Source of the DNA: Mesoaciditoga lauensis cd-1655R = DSM 25116
GTDB lineage: Bacteria; Thermotogota; Thermotogae; Mesoaciditogales; Mesoaciditogaceae
NCBI RefSeq assembly: GCF_000745455.1
Contig: NZ_JQJI01000011.1
Coordinates: 1-61,716, forward strand
Direction: 5' to 3'
Length of the DNA: 61,716 nt
Program-made: the position numbers and the translations under genes
The notes under the pieces: model-generated
The model's database searches: none
What the model saw: only the letters and a program-made list of their open reading frames with translations
Told to the model about the DNA's origin: nothing
In this document: positions 24,701-32,175 of the stretch, piece by piece
How the letters are laid out: each line of letters begins with the position of its first letter
Numbering within the stretch: the first letter of the stretch is position 1

Positions 24701-25001
24701 TATACTGCCAAACAAAAAGATATCCTTAACCATAACCATAGAAGTAAGCGATGCTGATTGGGGCCATGCGATAAATGGTATTCCAGCCGTTAACACAAGA
24801 AGCGCTTCCATGAAGGTCGTCGTTTCAGACGGGCAAACCTTGATGATAGGAGGGCTAACCAAACATTCAAGATCCAAAAACGTTATAAAGATTCCTTTCC
24901 TTGGAGATCTTCCATTCATAGGGCAGTTCTTTAGAACTACCACCTTCCAGGATTCCACGTCAAACTTGAACATATTCATAACGGCAAAAGTGAGGGAATG
25001 A
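21711..25001 (+). CDS. pilQ: Secretin (PilQ/GspD family) with expanded N-domains
   Basis: A 1096-residue outer-membrane secretin, longer than the usual 600-900. ATG 21711 follows GGAGGGTG; the signal peptide spans about residues 1-24. Residues about 25-135 resemble an AMIN-type domain. About 150-215 is an STN domain (LLKRNLIIDPKISTQKVNITL). About 292-710 contains three similar units beginning near 292, 431 and 578. The C-terminal secretin domain includes VLSAPVVTTQSGEPANILIG and GQTLMIGGLTKHSRSK..KIPFLGDLPFIGQFFR. It forms the gated pore through which the pilus or DNA passes. Its TGA is one base before memo. Confidence 0.93.
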   Translation: MRKKFIFAFLIMSLIGSIMIMGSTLEKLTFSATEGLFQAELVFDSVPSNYSLKGVLGNSPVLTFEGGVSSDLSKEIEWGPANATISSTSNQTNVEFKFPFIVSAFVGKQSNTLVMSFVTLGISQKLALTGSATKISIDFSGEKGSTLGLAIKYLARLLKRNLIIDPKISTQKVNITLTNVTPSEAFYDVLISLPNVGYAILPDGTYYIAPTAELIQNVGKLGVGTYNNIVSFYDLSTTNVSSSTFNSLVDNLFGKNRVIGYLGSYAIVKATVEQQKTIKSLMNFLKEGMNFSAVSWTNQKEESDLQKLITMMYPTIKLMYLPSFSTIVMTGSKSDLEKAKSVIEKYSQILLENGPKVSVTFNVPNSNVPVFLQYSKAISSITAYGSPSSNSSNTVYIVTGPQKEVEAFEKNVKLIASTLTSVKSKPLHFNFATWTDKSSVNDLLKMINIMYSDVKSVYFPSFGQILFYGQNANDVDECVNFVKNRKPLQTVGVKKTTLTVRIASQNVPTVNAFLKSEFPTLFGTGTSVGTSEVVSYVVSGPATDVNTFVSSLKSSGFIVGKTPTTVSKAKETVFLKEVPWSDDKSANDILNLLKIKYQNLSAEYLKSLKEFAIYGLDSAMIDDASKFITSHLKPTKKESTISRTDFVKIASSDYETVKGVIQSKGLHFFGPTKPSTTASTVLIGITGPASGVANALELLKTSGLLVSAQHIKPSATTTTGPSSPVQIVTVYNNLISCNVVNYPLSTLIERVFNKFEKNVVFATNNLPNVNLKLSNVTLDEFTYALENAYKLSFNGTSVIVVENNAAGITKVYMSSDDVDKVKSMAEFVGGKTFVDKNKGIVVVSNLTPNTAKTLDSMVKPLLLARKDVEIEAKILDVSGNKNITSNLKGTLMTPQLIFNDNLSLNLKLLDIANVPKFLTGFADQIMSSTATMTANFSNTTGNASVLSAPVVTTQSGEPANILIGSKYPYMITTVTNGQQQQQLSFLDTGIKLNIVPVILPNKKISLTITIEVSDADWGHAINGIPAVNTRSASMKVVVSDGQTLMIGGLTKHSRSKNVIKIPFLGDLPFIGQFFRTTTFQDSTSNLNIFITAKVRE

Positions 25002-25002
25002 C

Positions 25003-25827
25003 ATGGAAAGAAAACCCGTAGCCGCTGGAAGCTTTTACCCGGATGATCCTGAGGAGCTAAGAGATTACATCAGAGAACTTTTTCTTTCCAGAAGAGGACC
25101 CGGTGCCTTGCCGGATCCAGACGGGTTTGAAAAAAATGTGGGACTTATCGTTCCCCATGCGGGTTACGTGTATTCGGGAGCTGTTGCGGCTCACGCTTAC
25201 ATGGAAGCTTCGAAATTCGGCAAACCAGATCTCGTGGTAATAGCTGGTCCCAATCATACAGGCCTGGGAAAGCCGATCTCGATTTGGCCCATGGGTTCGT
25301 GGAACAGCCCATTGGGAAAAGTGCGTGTGGATGAAGAAGTGGCTCACTCTCTTGTTAACACGTTTGCGGGAGCATCTCTGGATTACGATGCCCATCTCTT
25401 AGAGCATTCTTTGGAAGTTCAAATACCGTTTTTGCAATTCACGCTTGGCACGGGTTTTAAAATTCTTCCGATATGTTTGGGGGATCAGAGAAAAGAAATC
25501 ATGTACAAACTTGCGAGGGCTTTGAGCGAAGTGCTAAAAAACAGAAGATTCTGGTTTGTGGCTTCAACTGATCTTAATCATTACGAAGATCATGAAGAAA
25601 CGCTTTTAAAAGATAAAATAGTGATAGATGCCATTTCCAGAAAAGACGTGGAGCAACTTTATGAAGTCATTGCCAAAAACGACATCAGCATGTGTGGCTA
25701 CGGCGCGGTTGCAACTCTACTTAATTTGGATTTGGGAAAGATAAAAGTCTTATTTCATTCTACAAGCGGTGATGTGTCCGGTGATTATTCCAAAGAAGTA
25801 GGATACATGGCAGCATGTATGTGCTGA
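25003..25827 (+). CDS. MEMO1 family protein (AmmeMemoRadiSam system protein B)
   Basis: A 274-residue Memo protein with family motifs: RKPVAAGSFYPDDPEELRD at the start, LIVPHAGYVYSGAVAAHAY, VVIAGPNHTGLG, EHSLEVQIPFLQ and STDLNHYED. The His and Asp residues of the extradiol-dioxygenase-like metal site (PHAGY, NHTG, EHSLEVQ) are present. The biochemical role in bacteria is unsettled; the family is often encoded with AMMECR1 and a radical SAM protein, neither of which is adjacent here. It lies directly after the secretin gene and overlaps comF by 13 bases, so it is transcribed with the pilus operon. Confidence 0.95.
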   Translation: MERKPVAAGSFYPDDPEELRDYIRELFLSRRGPGALPDPDGFEKNVGLIVPHAGYVYSGAVAAHAYMEASKFGKPDLVVIAGPNHTGLGKPISIWPMGSWNSPLGKVRVDEEVAHSLVNTFAGASLDYDAHLLEHSLEVQIPFLQFTLGTGFKILPICLGDQRKEIMYKLARALSEVLKNRRFWFVASTDLNHYEDHEETLLKDKIVIDAISRKDVEQLYEVIAKNDISMCGYGAVATLLNLDLGKIKVLFHSTSGDVSGDYSKEVGYMAACMC

Positions 25828-26471
25828 ACGATTTCAAAGATCTGGCAAACACGCTTTTCCCCAGGTTTTGCCCTTTATGTGGAAAACGGCTGAAAAGCGA
25901 TGAAATAATTTGTGCCGAATGTAAGAAAAAAATCGATCCGCTTCCTTACAGAGAATCGTTAAGAGGGAAGGGGTTTTTTGATGATTTCTACTATCGAGCA
26001 GCATACAAAGGAATAATGGGAAAGTTGATAAAGGTTTACAAATTCGCTCCACGTCCGAGTTTGGCAGAATTCCTAGCGGAAGGAATTCTTGAAATTTTTG
26101 AACGTTTTCCCCCACTGCCAGGTTCCGTTTTAACCTACGTTCCCCCAACTTTTAAGTCTTTGAAAGAAAAAGGATTCGATCATATGAAAACCCTCGCAAA
26201 ACAACTTTCCAGGAAAAGTGGCTTGCCTCTGTGCACTCTGCTGGAAGTGAAAAAACAAAAGGGCTATCAAGTAGGGCTTTCCCAGGAGGAAAGACGTGAA
26301 CAGATAAGAGCCAAATACATGGTTTTAAGTGAAAATCTTTACCGAACTTCGGGGAAAGTGGTACTTATAGACGATGTCTTTACCACAGGTGCAACCGTCA
26401 ACGAGTGCTCACGGATCCTTAAACTTGCAGGAGCCTCTCACGTATCTGTTTATACCCTGGCAAAATCGTAG
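25815..26471 (+). CDS. comF: ComF family phosphoribosyltransferase-like protein
   Basis: A 218-residue ComF/GntX protein. The N-terminal zinc finger CPLC...CAEC (residues about 18-40) is followed by a type I PRTase fold with the signature VVLIDDVFTTGATVNECSRIL near residue 182. ATG 25815 overlaps memo. ComF proteins support DNA uptake in naturally competent bacteria by acting on incoming single-stranded DNA. Its place at the end of a type IV pilus operon suggests that the pilus machine may serve transformation (inference). No terminator is obvious after it. Confidence 0.93.
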   Translation: MYVLNDFKDLANTLFPRFCPLCGKRLKSDEIICAECKKKIDPLPYRESLRGKGFFDDFYYRAAYKGIMGKLIKVYKFAPRPSLAEFLAEGILEIFERFPPLPGSVLTYVPPTFKSLKEKGFDHMKTLAKQLSRKSGLPLCTLLEVKKQKGYQVGLSQEERREQIRAKYMVLSENLYRTSGKVVLIDDVFTTGATVNECSRILKLAGASHVSVYTLAKS

Positions 26472-26499
26472 TTAACCCATAATTCAATTTAATCCCTAT

Positions 26500-26862
26500 G
26501 TGCATGTGCGTCGATGCTACAAAGCATTTCAAAAAAGGATTAGTTCTCACCCTCGAAGTACTTGTCAGAACATATGAGCTCCCATCTGGAGATTCAAAAT
26601 ATGAGGTTGAGAAGCACAGGACGTGCCGAGAAAGCGAAGCACTCACGGACAAGTGTCTGAGCGTGCCTCATATTTTGAATCGTAAGATGGAAAAAAGAGC
26701 GAATCCGTTCTGACAGGACTTCGAAAAAATTGCCTTGGGCGCTTGAAAAGCGGATCCTAAATCAAAAACGTTGTACTCAAATGTTGCTTGCATGTTTTCA
26801 TAAAAAATTTTTGTAATGTCTCTTGTAATATTTTTCATAATGTTCACGCACAGCATGAGTTA
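26500..26862 (-). repeat. Family 1 structured repeat, copy B
   Basis: The core is 26553-26724, in opposite orientation to copies A, C, E and F. The arm TCGAAGTACTTGTCAGAAC pairs with GTTCTGACAGGACTTCGA. The inner hairpin reads GGCAC-GTCCT-GTGC in the copy A orientation. Both borders carry a relative of the GTGCGTGAA motif (26506 and, inverted, about 26845). Short open frames here (e.g. 26498-26713) come from the repeat and are not convincing genes. Confidence 0.8.
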
Positions 26863-26867
26863 AATCC

Positions 26868-27073
26868 TTCGGAATTATTCCCCCCCTTTGTCGGCTTCGC
26901 CGACACTTCCCCCACAAGCGGGGACAGACTTTTCAATTTGGAAAGTAGCTCTCTTGATTCTCTCCCAAAACTGGGAGGAGTGACAACGTAGTTGACGAGG
27001 AGGGTTCATCTTTCCTTTTGGTTTCAATGCCAACGGCTTTCCAATTGATTTTTTAATCTTCACGCACAACGTG
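26868..27073 (-). repeat. Family 2 GC-rich repeat abutting copy B of family 1
   Basis: On the minus strand it begins ACGTTGTGCGTGAAGATTAA near 27073, continues ATCAATTGGAAAG, and includes the hairpin GTCGGCTTCGCCGAC (26889-26903). It breaks off at AGGATTTAA near 26868, exactly where the border motif of family 1 copy B starts. The far end present at 14755 and 60595 is therefore missing, consistent with one element having entered or replaced part of the other. Confidence 0.75.
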
Positions 27074-27162
27074 AGAATCCTTGTTCGATTTAATGTGGTA
27101 AACTAATGGTAAACCAAGGTATTTCACTTTTTCTTTTAAAAGGAAATGGGAGGATGAACAAA

Positions 27163-28026
27163 ATGTCAGATACAACTTATTCCGTTAAATTAGATGAGGA
27201 ACTGAAACAAAAAATAGTGAAGTTCGTCAAAGAGTCAGGCGTAACAGGTAAAGAATTCTTTGCCAAATTGATAGAGATGTACGAAGTTGAGAATAAGAGC
27301 GAAGAAATCCAAAATCATTCCAGGGAAATGAAAGAACTGGACGGTCATCTTTCAAGGATAAAGGCCATTTACAACAACTTGCTGGAAGAATCCAAGATGG
27401 AAGTCGAAGCCCTGAGAGATGAAGCGAGGAAAAGCCTGCAAGAAAAAGAAAAAGCAGAAGAGGCTTTAAAAGAGGAAAACAAAGCCTTGAAAGGTAAAAT
27501 GAACGAATTGAACAATGTTATCAAAAACTTGAAGGGTGAGAATGCAAAGCTAAAAGAGGAGAACGCCAATTTGCGTTCTGCTAGCGAAACGAACAAAGCG
27601 TTGATCGCGGAATACAGGGAAAAAATAAGCAATTTGGAATCATCCATTTCGTCTTTAAAATCCCTTCCACAGGAAAATGAGAAGATGAAAAAAGCTCTGG
27701 AAGATATGAAAAAATACGTTGAGTCGTTGGAAAAAGAGAAGAAAGAGCTTAAAGGAAAAGTGGAAAATCTTCAACTGTCCATATCCAACATGAGAAAAAT
27801 GCACTCAACAGAACTCGAAAATTTGAAATCAAAAGCGGAATTTGAAAGGGAAAGTGCGATAGCCAGGGAAAAACAATCTTGCCAGGAAAAAATAGAATCC
27901 TTGATGAATGAACACATGAAGAAGAACGAAGAATTCTCTCAGACTTTGCGTTCTCTCTATTCACAAATGGATGAATTACGTGATGAGCTCTCACGCTTGA
28001 AGAACAAAACAAAACGAAAAAGCTAA
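27163..28026 (+). CDS. Ribbon-helix-helix plus long coiled-coil protein, unknown
   Basis: A 287-residue protein. ATG 27163 is chosen because GGGAGG lies nine bases upstream; ATG 27154 is too close to it. Residues about 4-42 (TYSVKLDEELKQKIVKFV..SGVTGKEFFAKLIEMY) look like a MetJ/Arc-type ribbon-helix-helix DNA-binding domain. From about 45 to 287 the sequence is an almost unbroken heptad coiled coil, ending in a basic tail (LKNKTKRKS). It has no signal or membrane segment. RHH domains bind DNA as dimers, so the product may be a DNA-bound filament or architectural protein, comparable in layout to plasmid KfrA-like proteins. That comparison is inference; no partner gene is nearby. Confidence 0.8.
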   Translation: MSDTTYSVKLDEELKQKIVKFVKESGVTGKEFFAKLIEMYEVENKSEEIQNHSREMKELDGHLSRIKAIYNNLLEESKMEVEALRDEARKSLQEKEKAEEALKEENKALKGKMNELNNVIKNLKGENAKLKEENANLRSASETNKALIAEYREKISNLESSISSLKSLPQENEKMKKALEDMKKYVESLEKEKKELKGKVENLQLSISNMRKMHSTELENLKSKAEFERESAIAREKQSCQEKIESLMNEHMKKNEEFSQTLRSLYSQMDELRDELSRLKNKTKRKS

Positions 28027-28123
28027 GATTAAAAAGTGATAGGCTAATTAAAACAAAGCCTTAATTTTATTTTCATGAACTTTGAAGTAAAATCGGAGGG
28101 ATTTCAAAAACGGAGGATTTCAA

Positions 28124-29563
28124 GTGGTAAGGGATCTAAAGAAATGGTATTACGCTTTCGGGTTCCAGGGAAGTGCTTATGGATTAGCCAGTTTAGTCGT
28201 AAGTTTGTTTGTTGTTGTCGCACTGAATGGAAACGTGGCCAGCGCCAGTTTGGCGATGGCCATGTTTTCTGTGGGCAACCTTACCGGCTCCTTTTTCACC
28301 GGTGTATTTCTCGATAAACATCCGCATTTTTTTGAAATGGTTTTCTTAAGTGCCTTGGTGGACGCTATAACGTTGGTTTTCATGGCCCTAACTTCTTCAA
28401 TTCTCATTTATTACTTTCTTTCAATGGGGTTTGGCTTTTTCCTTTCCATGATGAGTCCTGCGATAATAACATATCTCAACAAGAAGTTTGAAGAGGATGT
28501 CTATCGCAAAGAGATAAGCACTCTTAACCTTTTCAATAGCGTGGGAATAACCATCGGGATTTTCTTTGGAGGCGCCTGGCTCACCTTATCTCTTCCCATG
28601 ATAAGTGATGAAACGTTGAAAATGAGAACTATGTTTTTGCTATCTGCCATTTTCTTTGGGATATCTGCCACGTTTGCCTCTTTTTATCTGAAAAGAAAGA
28701 TCTTGGCAATAGGACATCGTTCAAGAAGATTCAGCATAAATTTGCACTCTTTGGCTGGTAACATAATAGCCCTTCCTCACAACGTCATTTCTCCGTTTAA
28801 CATGTCGTACTTCAAACCTGAAACGAAGAGATACATGGCGGGGTTATTTGTGATATTCTTAGGAGCTAACATGTTCTTTACACCTTTTCCGATCTTCTTG
28901 AAAAAAGTGTTGAATATTCCAAGTGGATATATATTCTTAATTTATGGCCTGAATAACTTGTTCACAAATACGGCATACATTTTCACGAATAAAGCGATGC
29001 AAAGGTTTAGGGACATGTCAATAATGAGCGTTGTTGTATGGATAAGAATAGCCATGTTTTTGACGATCGCGTTGTCCGTTTTCGCATCTCATCTGGGAGT
29101 ATGGATAACAATGTCTGCCTTTATGGTAATAGGTTTCACATGGCCTTTTTTCTACATTCCCGCCACCATTCAGGCAACAAATCTTGCTTTGCCAGAAAAC
29201 AAGGGAAAGATAATGGGGCTTTTCAACATGGTTATAAACTTGGGAGCCATTTCCGCTTCTTTTATAGCGGGATATTTGGCCCTAAAATTCGGATACATTT
29301 TCTCATTTTCTTTGGGTTCGGCTCTTCTCTTATTTGGAGATAGAATACTTGCGAAAATAGCGAGAATGCATCCCATACGTGAAGAGTTATTGAGAGAAAA
29401 GAAAGGATTTTGGGATGATATAATAAACTTTAAAAAGAAAATCCATTCGACGAGTAAAAAGGAAAAAACAGCAAAGATAAGTTCCGAATCGGAAAAATTG
29501 GAAAAAAGCGTTAAGGAGGAGAGCGTTGAACGTATTAAAAAAACTGATAAACGTTTTAGATAA
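28124..29563 (+). CDS. Major facilitator superfamily transporter
   Basis: A 479-residue permease starting at GTG 28124 behind CGGAGGATTTCAA. About twelve hydrophobic segments are visible, with the MFS loop 2-3 region reading FFTGVFLDKHPHFFE (a weak version of GxxxDRxGRR). The second half repeats the arrangement after the central loop (LKRKILAIGHRSRRFS). The last 55 residues are a charged cytoplasmic tail rich in K and E. The substrate cannot be predicted. The end overlaps the radical SAM gene by 38 bases, so both are probably in one transcript. Confidence 0.88.
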   Translation: MVRDLKKWYYAFGFQGSAYGLASLVVSLFVVVALNGNVASASLAMAMFSVGNLTGSFFTGVFLDKHPHFFEMVFLSALVDAITLVFMALTSSILIYYFLSMGFGFFLSMMSPAIITYLNKKFEEDVYRKEISTLNLFNSVGITIGIFFGGAWLTLSLPMISDETLKMRTMFLLSAIFFGISATFASFYLKRKILAIGHRSRRFSINLHSLAGNIIALPHNVISPFNMSYFKPETKRYMAGLFVIFLGANMFFTPFPIFLKKVLNIPSGYIFLIYGLNNLFTNTAYIFTNKAMQRFRDMSIMSVVVWIRIAMFLTIALSVFASHLGVWITMSAFMVIGFTWPFFYIPATIQATNLALPENKGKIMGLFNMVINLGAISASFIAGYLALKFGYIFSFSLGSALLLFGDRILAKIARMHPIREELLREKKGFWDDIINFKKKIHSTSKKEKTAKISSESEKLEKSVKEESVERIKKTDKRFR

Positions 29564-31298
29564 AGTGCAAAAGCCAAGCAGGTACATAGGTGGAGAATAC
29601 AACAGCGTTCACAAGGAAAAAGCAGATGTTGATCTGTGCCTGGTATTTCCCGATCTTTACGACATAGGGATGTCCCACTTTGGCATGGCGATCCTTTACA
29701 ACATAGTGAACTCTTCATCTTTTGCGCGTTGTGAGCGTGCTTATTTGCCATGGATTGATATGCAGGAAATTATGAAAGCAGAAGGTATACCACTCTATTC
29801 TTTGGAAAGTTATAGACCTTTAAACGAGTTTGATGTTGTTGGTTTCACGCTTCAATACGAAATGTCGTATCCCAACGTGTTAAGGGCTTTGAAGTTGTCC
29901 AACATACCAATACACCGTAAGGAAAGAAACGATTCCCATCCGCTGATAATAGCTGGCGGCCCTTGTACGGTAAACTTCACCCCTCTTGAAGATTTCATAG
30001 ACGCCTTCTTGATAGGCGATGGTGAGGAAGCCATATTGGAAATATTAGAGGCGGTGAAAGACGGAAAAAGCAAAGAAGAAAAACTTGAAAGGCTTTCAAA
30101 AATAGCTGGCGTTTACGTCCCGGGACTAAATGAAAAAGTCTCAAAAAGGTTCGTTCCACAGATGCCCCAAGCACCAACAGCACAAATCGTTCCCTACACG
30201 AACACGGTTCATGACCGTGGAGTTATAGAAATTCTCCGAGGATGCACACATGGATGCAGATTCTGCCAGGCAGGTATGATATACCGTCCCGTAAGGGAAA
30301 GAAGCGTTGAAGAGATAGAAAGCCTTTTGAAAGAGATTGTCAGACTCACGGGTTACGAAGAGATAAGTCTTTTGTCTTTGAGCAGCGCAGATCACTCCCA
30401 GATAAGCGAATTGATGACTTCTTTGAGGAAAATCAAAGGCATATCCATTTCCATTCCTTCCACGCGTGTGGATGCCTTAAGCGTCGAACTTGCAAATGCC
30501 GTAAGCGGCGTAAGAAAAAGTGGTATAACTCTAGCGCCTGAAGCGGGAACACAAAGGTTAAGAGATGTGATAAACAAGGGAATCAACGAAGAACAGATAT
30601 TCAAAGCGTTAGAACATGCGAAAAATTCTGGATGGACAAGGGTTAAACTTTACTTTATGCTTGGTTTGCCTACAGAGAAGGATGAAGATGTGGTGGCGAT
30701 AGGAGAAATGTTGCAAAAGGTAAAAAAAAGGGGATTCAAAAACATATCCGCCACTCTCGGAGTGTTTGTTCCCAAACCACATACTCCTTTCCAATTTTCC
30801 GCTCAAATAGAACCGGAAGAAGCGTATAGAAGGTATAAACTCATATCGTGGGCTCATAAATACGCGAAGATCAACTTCACCGATCCAAAAAAGGCTGTTA
30901 TCGAGGGCGTTTTGTCGCGAGGCGATGAAAAGATAGGTGAGGCTATAGAGGAAGCAGAAAAAAGGAATTTGATCTTCCCAGACTGGAATGAGATGTTCAA
31001 TCCAGACGAATGGATGAAAATATTTAACGAAAAAGATGTGCATTTAAAGGAACGGATGTCAGAAAAGAACGTGAAAGATGAATTCCCATGGGACAAGATA
31101 GATGGTGGTGTCTTGAAAAATTATCTATGGATTGAGTATCAACGCGCGATGAATGGCACGCTCACGCGTGATTGCAGAGAAGGATGTACCGGCTGTGGCG
31201 TTTGTCAAAGATTCAACGTCAGAAATATACTGGCGGGAAGGAAAGCACCCGCACCGGTATCCTTATCATCCACGGAAACGAATGGTGATGCAAATTGA
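29526..31298 (+). CDS. TIGR03960-type B12-binding-like radical SAM protein
   Basis: A 590-residue protein. TTG 29526 follows AAGGAGGAGAGCG. The N-terminal 230 residues resemble a B12-binding-like Rossmann domain (FPDLYDIGMSHFGMAILYN, IAGGPCTVNFTPLEDFIDAF). The radical SAM motif CTHGCRFC has cysteines at 240, 244 and 247 for a 4Fe-4S cluster. The central barrel includes LAPEAGTQRLRDVINKG. A C-terminal cysteine cluster CREGCTGCGVC (about 549-559) could hold a second cluster. The family usually sits beside a DUF2344 protein, as here; the pair is sometimes fused. The substrate is unknown. Confidence 0.93.
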   Translation: MNVLKKLINVLDKVQKPSRYIGGEYNSVHKEKADVDLCLVFPDLYDIGMSHFGMAILYNIVNSSSFARCERAYLPWIDMQEIMKAEGIPLYSLESYRPLNEFDVVGFTLQYEMSYPNVLRALKLSNIPIHRKERNDSHPLIIAGGPCTVNFTPLEDFIDAFLIGDGEEAILEILEAVKDGKSKEEKLERLSKIAGVYVPGLNEKVSKRFVPQMPQAPTAQIVPYTNTVHDRGVIEILRGCTHGCRFCQAGMIYRPVRERSVEEIESLLKEIVRLTGYEEISLLSLSSADHSQISELMTSLRKIKGISISIPSTRVDALSVELANAVSGVRKSGITLAPEAGTQRLRDVINKGINEEQIFKALEHAKNSGWTRVKLYFMLGLPTEKDEDVVAIGEMLQKVKKRGFKNISATLGVFVPKPHTPFQFSAQIEPEEAYRRYKLISWAHKYAKINFTDPKKAVIEGVLSRGDEKIGEAIEEAEKRNLIFPDWNEMFNPDEWMKIFNEKDVHLKERMSEKNVKDEFPWDKIDGGVLKNYLWIEYQRAMNGTLTRDCREGCTGCGVCQRFNVRNILAGRKAPAPVSLSSTETNGDAN

Positions 31299-31810
31299 GA
31301 CAGATAAAATACCTTTTTCATTACAAGAAGTTTGGAATGCTGAGATATCTTTCACACTTGGAAACGATGAAGATGATCGACAGGCTTTTAAGAAGAACCG
31401 GCATTGAGTTGAAACAAACGGAAGGATTTCACCAGAGAACGAAAATTTCTTTTGCTCAGGCTGTCCCAACGGGTATAATAGATTTGGCCGGATTATTTGT
31501 GGTGACAACTTTTGAAGAAATTGGTAAAGAATACCTTAAGAGGGCAAATAGACTTTCTCCACAAGGCCTGGAGATCGTGAAGATAGAAAGAAAAGATGAA
31601 AAATTTAAACTTTCGAAGTTCATCGAAGGGTACGAGTTTAAATTGGTGTTCTTGAAGAAACCTATAGAACTTCCGTTTAATGTCGAAAAAAAGAATGGAA
31701 TATGGATCGCGAAGGTTTATAGGCCTTTTAATTCTTCTGTGCCAAAGAATGGTGAGTATGATCAGTTTTTGACCATAAGAAACAAGGCGATTTTGGGAGG
31801 TGCAAATTGA
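31295..31810 (+). CDS. TIGR03936/DUF2344 protein, partner of the radical SAM enzyme
   Basis: A 171-residue protein starting at TTG 31295, overlapping the radical SAM stop (TTGA). The start KYLFHYKKFGMLRYLSHLETM and the segment KQTEGFHQRTKISFAQAVPTGI are diagnostic of DUF2344. In many bacteria this domain is fused to the C-terminus of the upstream radical SAM protein, so the two almost certainly work on the same substrate. Their joint activity is not established. Confidence 0.92.
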   Translation: MRQIKYLFHYKKFGMLRYLSHLETMKMIDRLLRRTGIELKQTEGFHQRTKISFAQAVPTGIIDLAGLFVVTTFEEIGKEYLKRANRLSPQGLEIVKIERKDEKFKLSKFIEGYEFKLVFLKKPIELPFNVEKKNGIWIAKVYRPFNSSVPKNGEYDQFLTIRNKAILGGAN

Positions 31811-32175
31811 CGAGGGTACTTGTAGTAGATGATTCTGATGTTTTGAGAAGGATTTCCGTTTTCAATTTAAAACGCGCCGGCTTTGAAGTTTACGAGGCGG
31901 TAGATGGCATAGATGGCATAGAAAAAATGAAAGAGTTAAAGCCAGACGTGGTAGTCTTAGATGTGATGATGCCGCGATTGGATGGATTTGGGGTTTTAAA
32001 AGAGATGCAAAACAACGAGGCACTAAAAGATATAAACGTTGTGATGCTCACGGCAAAAGGCGGCGATGACGATGCCGATCATGCTTTGAAGCTTGGGGCA
32101 AAAAAGTTCTTGACCAAGCCTTTCAGTCCCAAAAAATTGGTGGAGGTTGTTAATGAAATCGCAGGAAAAGAATGA
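31807..32175 (+). CDS. CheY-like response regulator, single receiver domain
   Basis: A 122-residue stand-alone receiver. TTG 31807 follows GGGAGGTG and overlaps the previous stop. All key residues are present: acidic pair Asp8/Asp9, phospho-acceptor Asp52 in VVLDVMMP, Thr82 (MLTAKG) and Lys104 (FLTKPF). There is no output domain. The next gene, a SpoIIE-type phosphatase, overlaps it by 23 bases, so phosphorylation here probably controls the phosphatase or a shared partner. No histidine kinase is adjacent. Confidence 0.95.
   Translation: MTRVLVVDDSDVLRRISVFNLKRAGFEVYEAVDGIDGIEKMKELKPDVVVLDVMMPRLDGFGVLKEMQNNEALKDINVVMLTAKGGDDDADHALKLGAKKFLTKPFSPKKLVEVVNEIAGKE

Noticed and set aside
26498-26713. 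Frames starting MCMCVDATKHFKK and, on the other strand, MLCVNIMKNITRD, recurring at other copies
   Set aside because: Comparison of copies shows changes mostly at non-synonymous positions, so selection is not on a protein; they are the border motif of the repeat read as codons.
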